DNA of 16,219 bases. Origin: Temnopleurus reevesii. Lineage: Eukaryota; Echinodermata; Echinoidea; Temnopleuroida; Temnopleuridae. This document shows positions 1 through 16,219 of the stretch, one piece after another. The translations under genes were made by a program, and so were the position numbers. A model generated the notes under the pieces. That model saw only the letters and a program-made list of their open reading frames with translations. It was not told the origin of the DNA and searched no databases. The DNA lies in NCBI GenBank assembly GCA_036244855.1, contig BQKZ01009223.1, positions 1,853 through 18,071 of the forward strand, in the 5' to 3' direction. How positions within the stretch are numbered: the stretch's first letter is position 1; the number at the start of each line of letters is the position of its first letter.

Positions 1-500
1 ATGACGATATGCGGACAACTCTCCATTTATTTTGTACATGATTTTTTATAATTATGGAATTTGATTGAATATACCATAACTATTCAACATTATTCTTCCA
101 ACAATACTTGAAGAATTATCCAACACCTATAATACTGACGAGAAAAGGGAAAATCTTGTCCACTTTTCTGTAAAAAGAAGAAATTGTTAAATTTTGTGTA
201 CAGAATGAATGGAGAGCTGTCCACAAATACGTCACAGATTTGAACGTAGACGACTAATAATTGGTCGGCGTTGCCGACTCGAGGATTCCCTCACTATAAC
301 TTTGTAAATTCATAACTTTTGAATGGATCGTCGGATTATGCTCAAATTTTCACAGTTGGTTCATTTTATTTTTCTCCATCTACTGAGAGAATATAAAATG
401 CAGGGTTTCGTTCTTCTTTAAATCACTACTTTGTTTCCCATAACATTGATTGAATAGACTTTGAAATGCAATAGGATAAAAATCATCAAACCAGATTCAA
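1..500. repeat. Intronic or flanking sequence with an inverted-repeat pair
   Basis: Positions 10-38 (containing GACAACTCTCC and TTTTGTACA) are the imperfect reverse complement of 197-225 (TGTACAGAATGAATGGAGAG...). A CpG-bearing segment follows (GGTCGGCGTTGCCGACTCGAG, about 264-284), itself partly palindromic. This looks like a transposon remnant. No exon of the CLC gene, and in particular no match to the expected SLVVIVFELTG block, was found here. Confidence 0.4.
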
Positions 501-560
501 TCTCTGACCATTAATGCATAAAGGAGGGAGGGGGAGGATAGGGCAAACATTGTTTCTCAC

Positions 561-632
561 CTGTCATTCTTGTAAACCCTCCAAGTGTGGCTGTTGCTCC
601 CATCAGGGCCAAAAAAAAGGATAAAATCCCCA
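561..632 (-). pseudogene. Exon 11 tandem copy D, most diverged
   Basis: About 55-70 bp retain LMGATATLGGFTRMT followed by a donor (GACAG|GTGAGA). A pyrimidine-rich tract and CATTCAG acceptor stand upstream (634/633). Splicing from exon 10 into this acceptor would give the wrong frame for the conserved residues. It is best read as a decayed copy. Confidence 0.7.
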
Positions 633-730
633 CTGAATGAAGAATGTGTAGGGAGAGAGGAGGGAATGAAATAGAGAGGGAATGAAAGAGAGAGGGATGT
701 GCAAAAGGGAGTGCTAAATCTATGTCTAAC

Positions 731-813
731 CTGTCATTCTTGTGACCCCTCCCAGTGTAGCTGCTGCTTCTACCATAGCATAAAGACCAGGAGTGATGCA
801 CTTGCCAATGAAT
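731..813 (-). pseudogene. Exon 11 tandem copy C, 5'-truncated
   Basis: About 83 bp corresponding to [20 protein letters not shown] and GGVTRMT. The frame is intact and a donor is present (GACAG|GTTAGA), but the first third of the exon and any usable acceptor are missing. Gly is replaced by Glu in the VGAAA motif. It lies 170-182 bp from its neighbouring copies. Confidence 0.8.
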
Positions 814-912
814 GAGGGAGGAGTAGAGTAAGAGAAGGGGTGGTGAAATGGGGTATGTGGTAGAGAAGAGTAGGGGAAAGGAAGGGAGAAGAGAGATGAC
901 TTTATTTCCCAC

Positions 913-1032
913 CTGTCATTCTTGTGACCCCTCCAAGTGTAGCTGCTGCTCCTACCATGGTCATAAAAACCAGGAGTGATGCACTTTCTAATGAACTTAC
1001 ATTCATTGAAAATATACCAGTCAGGATTTTTA
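913..1032 (-). pseudogene. Exon 11 tandem copy B, frameshifted
   Basis: This is a 120 bp near copy of exon 11 with an AG acceptor (TATGAG) and a GT donor (GACAG|GTGGGA). One extra base in the TATGCCATG stretch (TATGACCATG here) shifts the frame, so the conserved [10 protein letters not shown] reads as FYDHGRSSS. Family sequence resumes in another frame. Use in mRNA would break the protein; it is a decayed duplicate. Confidence 0.85.
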
Positions 1033-1122
1033 CTCATATAAGGGAGGGGTACTACAAGGAATGGGGGAGATAGAGAGTGAAGGGAGGAGTTGGGAAATTA
1101 AGGGAGAAGCGAGCTAACTTAC

Positions 1123-12432
<11,310 letters not shown>

Positions 12433-12545
12433 CTGTGACAAAAAAAATTGGAAGATTTTTCAACTGGTACATACAAAAGATGTATTACACATTTAGTTCC
12501 AGCAGAAAATTGTTGAGAGTAGCAGTATTTGTTTTGTGAAATTGT

Positions 12546-12688
12546 AGCATTATCCGAATCTCTGTAAGGTCTTTGAGAGATGTCTGTCTCCTCTGTACTG
12601 TTGTATGCCTGACTGGGTAATTTGATGTCATTTATAAGGAGTGTTGTATCTACTGTCGCCATGTCATCTACATGTAAACTCAAACTAA
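12546..12688 (-). CDS. Second copy of exon 1 (exon 1b), possible alternative first coding exon
   Basis: On the minus strand, a T-rich tract and GGCAG acceptor (12690/12689) precede a near copy of exon 1a with its own ATG at 12662-12660. The copied part covers about 37 codons, MATVDTTLLIND through RPYRDSD, and diverges before DEELLD. Codon by codon against exon 1a I count about 12 synonymous and 4 amino-acid-changing codons (V/E, I/T, K/E, L/T), the pattern expected if both copies are constrained as protein. The Glu of EDTTLL is Val here, so the first acidic dileucine signal is lost. No convincing donor was found at its 3' end. The frame stays open into exon 1a, so it may be an alternative or extended N-terminus, or a recent pseudo-exon. 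The lower boundary is approximate. Confidence 0.55.
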
Positions 12689-12695
12689 CTGCCAA

Positions 12696-14630
12696 AAAAA
12701 TCTAAGATTCATCTTTTTCCCACCAAAAGTTCAGTATTTTGACATTGCAAAAAGGATATCTAAAATCCTACGTAATCTTACATGTAGCATGAAAAGTCAT
12801 TTATGATGCATTTTGTACAAAGAAAATAAAAAAAATCCTTTGAACAGAAACACAGATCTAGTTTGTTCTTTTCAAAATTGTATCAGAAACTGTGACAGAT
12901 GTGTGTGAAAACACACAAAATCATACACAACCATCATTCCTAACATGAAGAATTCAAAGCCAAGAACTGTTTTCAAGAAAAGGGATTTTTTTTTATTTTT
13001 AATTGATATCTCTACCTGCACAGGAGATAAAATTCTAAATAATTTTGTGCACAACACTTCCTATATCATTTCTTTGTTATAAAATAATGAAAACTGAAAT
13101 ATTCAACAACAACAAAACACAAAACTCACTCATTTTGAACACAGCATAGTTTCATCCTTTTTTATGCTCGACAGACCTACTCTCTGTCACCACCATATCC
13201 ACCAAAATTAAATTGTACACTGTGCATGTATTAATCTTCAAATTTACATTCCACTTTACAACTTCACTACTACTCTATTGTATCCCCCTCTAAAAATATT
13301 AAAATTTGCTTTTTATTCAAATATACCCTGAAACCAAAAATTGGTAAATAATGAAAGCAATGCATACAAATGAACTAGACTTTGGACAATATCCTCTCAA
13401 GTAGAACGCCATGGTTTACATCCTGGATTTCAAATAAAATGTGCCGATGCGTGGTATTTCACAAAAAAAATGAAACCACAACAAATACCGGTATTACCTC
13501 AGTTTTGCAGGATATCATTCTGGTTTAGAAGTTCTCAAATTTTTTAATAAGGAGATAAATGCATGTTTTTATCGCTTGAGGATATGACAACCAAGAAGAC
13601 CGTACCACAGCTCTAATATTTTGGTCCTCACTTCCTAAAGGAAGAGTCTATTCAAATATTATATTTAAGAGATGAGCAGAAAAAATTCTTGAGCAGAAAA
13701 AAAAATGTTTGAATAAAATCTGATGCTAAGTAATAATTAAATTTTAATGATTTGAAGGAAAAAAATGGGCAAATCAGTGAAAATTTCAGATATCATGGGT
13801 GTACTACTAACTATTATTTTTTATATTTAAGGTGCAAAATCAATCTTTTCCAGAGAAAGATACAAATAGGGAATCTCAATATGAAGCTATCTAATAGATA
13901 GTTCATATAAAGTTTAGAGGAAATCATATTTGCTTTGGGGAAAAAAGTAACAATTTATAGTATCAAAATGAATATAATAAATGGTCAAATGTGGATATAT
14001 CGGATGGCAATTTGTCTAGATATTATAACTTTCATAAATACAAGTATTAGTTGTCTTATTTTTCTCAATTTTTTTTTGTTCTGTTTGTTATTTTTTTGCT
14101 CCACAGATATATTATTTTGGGGTATACTCTTATTTTAACAATTGCCATCCCCCTCTCAGACTGACAAGCAACTTCCTCCCTCAAATCATTTGGTACTCCT
14201 CTCGAATTAACAATGTGCAGTTTCCATGGGGGGGGGGGGCAGGAATATTGTTAAATGTAGGTTTCCAGTGGACCTCAAAAGGGGTATGAGGTACAAACAA
14301 TGTGGGCAAAATAACTACAGTGTATATCACATAAGCTTCTACAAGGCTAAAAAAAAATTAAGTTGCCAAATGACTTTATGGCATTTTTTTTCAATTGGGT
14401 CAGTCCAAAAATGTTTTACATAATTCTGTGTAGAAAACAGATTTTTTTAACAAAACATAAGTTACCCTTGAATATCAAGAGTATTAGGCAACTAGAAAAC
14501 TACATTTGCACACATTACGGTTATGCTTACAACTTGTTGTGTACTTCAGATATACCAAAATAATAACCTCTATGAGATATTTTGGTCGAATGTATTCCAG
14601 AAGATTTAATTCGAATAAAAATTTATTATA
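12696..14630. other. Upstream intergenic or first-intron sequence, no gene supported
   Basis: Very AT-rich with many homopolymer A and T runs. Short open frames, such as the Phe/Leu/Ile-rich one at 13935-14138, are compositional. On the minus strand, GTGAGT near 13134 and GTAATA near 13498 could serve as donors for a 5' noncoding exon of the CLC gene, but nothing singles one out. Confidence 0.5.
14228..14239. repeat. G12 homopolymer
   Basis: Twelve consecutive G residues in otherwise AT-rich sequence. The length may be unreliable for sequencing reasons. Confidence 0.9.
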
Positions 14631-14639
14631 TCATAATTC

Positions 14640-14892
14640 ATCTTGACAGCAACGGTTTTGCGATACTCCAATCGCATTACGGTACCACACACACACACAC
14701 ACACACACACAAAACATTGTAAAAAGCATGTACAGTGCGCACTTCAATACACTGCAATACCATGCGGTATACGCAATGAGAGAGACTATTGCGCTATTGG
14801 TCAACGAGGGGTTAACGGCTGTTATGAATTTTGAACGCACGGTCCATTACCTCGAGGCCCGACTAGAAGAATTATTATTGGAATAACTATAA
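14640..14892. promoter_or_regulatory. CpG-richer stretch, candidate promoter region
   Basis: CpG sites are frequent here compared with the flanks (GCGATACTCCAATCGC, GTGCGC, ATGCGGTATACGC, GCGCTATTGGTCAACG, AACGCACGG, CTCGAGGCCCG). An inverted CCAAT motif (ATTGG) is at about 14796 and a TATAAA-like sequence at 14888. It could serve the CLC gene (minus strand), a plus-strand unit, or both. This is inference from composition only. Confidence 0.2.
14686..14711. repeat. (CA)13 microsatellite
   Basis: Thirteen uninterrupted CA dinucleotides. They lie at the edge of the CpG-richer stretch upstream of the CLC gene. Confidence 0.95.
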
Positions 14893-15084
14893 ATGCGTCT
14901 ATCATGGCCAATCTTTGTGCTTAATTGCTTGGTGATAAGTTCATTTAGTACTCTTCAACATAACACAACAATCATGGAAAGTCACATTTTAGGCTGCAAA
15001 GGAAGTATTCTACCTTTAAAAGGCTTGGTCTGGGCTAAAAAAAATCTTGTTTTGATTAAAAATGCAGAAAAATCAGAGAAACAG
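14893..15084 (+). CDS. Possible first exon of an unidentified plus-strand gene (signal-peptide-like start)
   Basis: ATG at 14893 opens 64 codons beginning MRLSWPIFVLNCLVISSFST, a plausible secretion signal. It is followed by a hydrophilic stretch with one NTT sequon, ending in GAAACAG|GTAAAG, a good consensus donor in phase 0. No homologous family is recognised and no continuing exon lies in the window. The ATG overlaps a TATAAA-like sequence, which argues against it being the true start. It could well be a chance open frame. Confidence 0.2.
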
Positions 15085-15344
15085 GTAAAGGTTTGCAGTA
15101 AATCTGACCATAAATAAGAAAGTTATGAATATTTTAATTATACATAACTCAACAGTGATTTTCATGCAGATTGGGAAATTCTTGTCACATATTTGACAAA
15201 TGTTCATCTCATAATCTATTGTTTTTAAGAATCTGCTTTTAACACAAGCATGTTTTGAAAATATTCCAAATGTTGAATCAATAAATCTATCTCTGCCCAT
15301 GTTAGTAACGAACAAAGTTTATTTGTGCTAAAGGGTTTATAATA

Positions 15345-15420
15345 AAGGGATGTTGTGTAAGCGCATAGGGACATGCTATGGCTATGTGTTATGTGCTATA
15401 AAAGAACTGAATATTATATT
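15345..15420 (+). mobile_element. Degenerate SINE-like tail
   Basis: The sequence GTGTAAGCGCATAGGG ... GTGCTATAAAAGAACTG ... ATATTATATTAT is a decayed relative of the tail near 5230, with the same order of motifs: AAGCGC, GCTATA-AAAG, then an ATT-rich end. Confidence 0.35.
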
Positions 15421-15686
15421 ATAAAAATATTAAAATATAATCTACATGCATAGAAGTGCATAACCTCATTGTTTATGTATGATTATGATCAGAAATTTTG
15501 TGCTAACTTCAGTTTTCAGAAGTGACTTCGCAAACATGATGAACACCAGAGATGCAACTGCTTAACCTTGAACTTAATCATAGTTAATTGACGTCATTGA
15601 AGGTGAGAAAGATGCCAATATCTTTAATAAACAATTTTGATCATAATCATGATGAAATTTGGTATAAAATGAATAATGAAAATTGA

Positions 15687-16002
15687 CTGGATACAAAAGT
15701 GCATTAGTGGCAGAAATTGCATGTAACTCATCAACACTGAACGTGATCCTCGGTTCAGCAGAAGACATTCAACGCCAGCAAATGACACAAATGACCAGAA
15801 ATATTTCAGAATCTTGAAAGATCAACCCAAACACCACAGACTTCAAGTTCAGTGTTGGAGGCGGTATTGCTGCAACACCAACACCAGCGCCTTCAACGCC
15901 GTACTTGAAGTCACCCATTGTGAATAAGAATGCCATGCACGCAAAATCTACGCACACACAGCAATATGGTAAGGGGTTCCTCCTCTGCGCTAGGTCCCTC
16001 AT
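15687..16002. other. Coding-like patch open on both strands, unassigned
   Basis: On the minus strand two consecutive open stretches (16002-15769 and 15768-15574) share one frame, separated by one TGA. They include MGDFKYGVEGAGVGVAAIPP and MSSAEPRITFSVDELHAISA. On the plus strand one frame from about 15687 reads STLNVILGSAEDIQRQQ, one TGA, then DFKFSVGGGIAATPTPAPST up to AATATG|GTAAGG at about 15969. The patch is GC-richer than its surroundings. I recognise no family. It may be an exon on either strand, a 5' exon of the CLC gene, or chance. Confidence 0.2.
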
Positions 16003-16219
16003 CTGCGCCTCATTGACATACGCGATGTAAAACGCGCGCTCGGTGAAATCAAGACTTTTTCTTGAAAATCTCCAACTGCGTGTAAAGTGAATGGGATGCA
16101 GAGAAGGGACCCAAATATTTTGAATGGCAAAAATGAGACGGGTGTATATTTCATCTAAAATGACATTGTTCCTGGTCAGATTTTGCTGATATATTTCTCA
16201 CACATAATCTTTAGGATAT
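16003..16219. other. Right edge, nothing assigned
   Basis: A few CpGs (ACGCGATGTAAAACGCGCGCTCGG near 16020) stand next to the coding-like patch. No gene supported. Confidence 0.4.

Larger units (their letters stand above)
633..1120. repeat. Purine-rich spacers between exon 11 copies
   Basis: Stretches at about 640-710, 815-900 and 1040-1115 are GA-rich on the plus strand (GGGAGAGAGGAGGGAATG style). They are therefore pyrimidine-rich on the coding strand and sit where a polypyrimidine tract would precede each exon copy. They look like expanded acceptor tracts that were duplicated with the exon. Confidence 0.6.

Noticed and set aside
1..560. Search for exon 12 (SLVVIVFELTGG block) or CBS domain exons.
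   Set aside because: No frame on the minus strand here shows the motif with usable splice sites, so the rest of the gene is taken to lie outside the window.
726..1037. 103-codon minus frame as a separate gene.
   Set aside because: It is exon 11 copy B read through its frameshift and then through spacer sequence.
13935..14138. Plus-strand frame rich in Phe, Leu and Ile resembling a membrane protein.
   Set aside because: Composition follows from T-rich low-complexity DNA; no family motif and no neighbouring exon support.
14640..14892. tRNA or other structured RNA gene in the CpG-richer stretch.
   Set aside because: No A/B box pattern or cloverleaf could be made by eye.

Overview
The window is eukaryotic genomic DNA: AT-rich, intron-dense, with consensus GT/AG splice sites and many short inverted-repeat elements. 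Protein similarity, the repeat style (long foldbacks, SINE tails ending in a 'GCGCTATATAAAA'-like stretch plus ATT repeats) and high allelic divergence suggest a marine deuterostome, most likely a sea urchin or another echinoderm. The species is inferred, not proven.

One gene is clear. It lies on the minus strand and encodes a CLC-family H+/Cl- exchanger of the vertebrate CLC-3/4/5 (endosomal) type. Eleven coding exons can be placed by joining splice sites with matching phase. They run from an N-terminal exon at 12432..12209 to an exon at 1241..1123 ending in '...GGVTRMT'. Together they give 584 codons plus one base. They include the selectivity serine (GSGIP), the gating glutamate (GKEGP), the proton glutamate (SLEE) and the GLFIP motif. 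The last membrane helices and both CBS domains lie beyond position 1. The 5' noncoding exon(s) and promoter must lie above 12700 and are not resolved.

Layout from low to high coordinate: 1-500 repeat-like intron; 561-1241 exon 11 plus three decayed tandem copies of its 3' part; 1454-2045 a large near-perfect foldback in intron 10; 2458-6795 exons 10 to 4, with a hairpin MITE-like element at 4595-4738 and a SINE tail near 5230; 6865-7290 four decayed tandem copies of the start of exon 4; 7280-9623 exons 3 and 2; a single N at 9624; 9625-11969 the same 2.3 kb again, with exons 3 and 2; 12209-12688 exon 1 and a second copy of it; 12700-16219 mostly noncoding, with a CpG-richer stretch from about 14640 and two weak coding-like patches.

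Two points matter most to a reader. First, the 2.3 kb 'duplication' flanking the N looks like two contigs that overlap but were not merged (two haplotypes), so exons 2 and 3 probably exist once. Second, apart from that artefact, this gene has accumulated tandem partial copies of at least four exons (1, 2, 4 and 11). The exon 1 copy differs mainly at synonymous sites and alters an acidic dileucine sorting signal, so it may be a functional alternative N-terminus.
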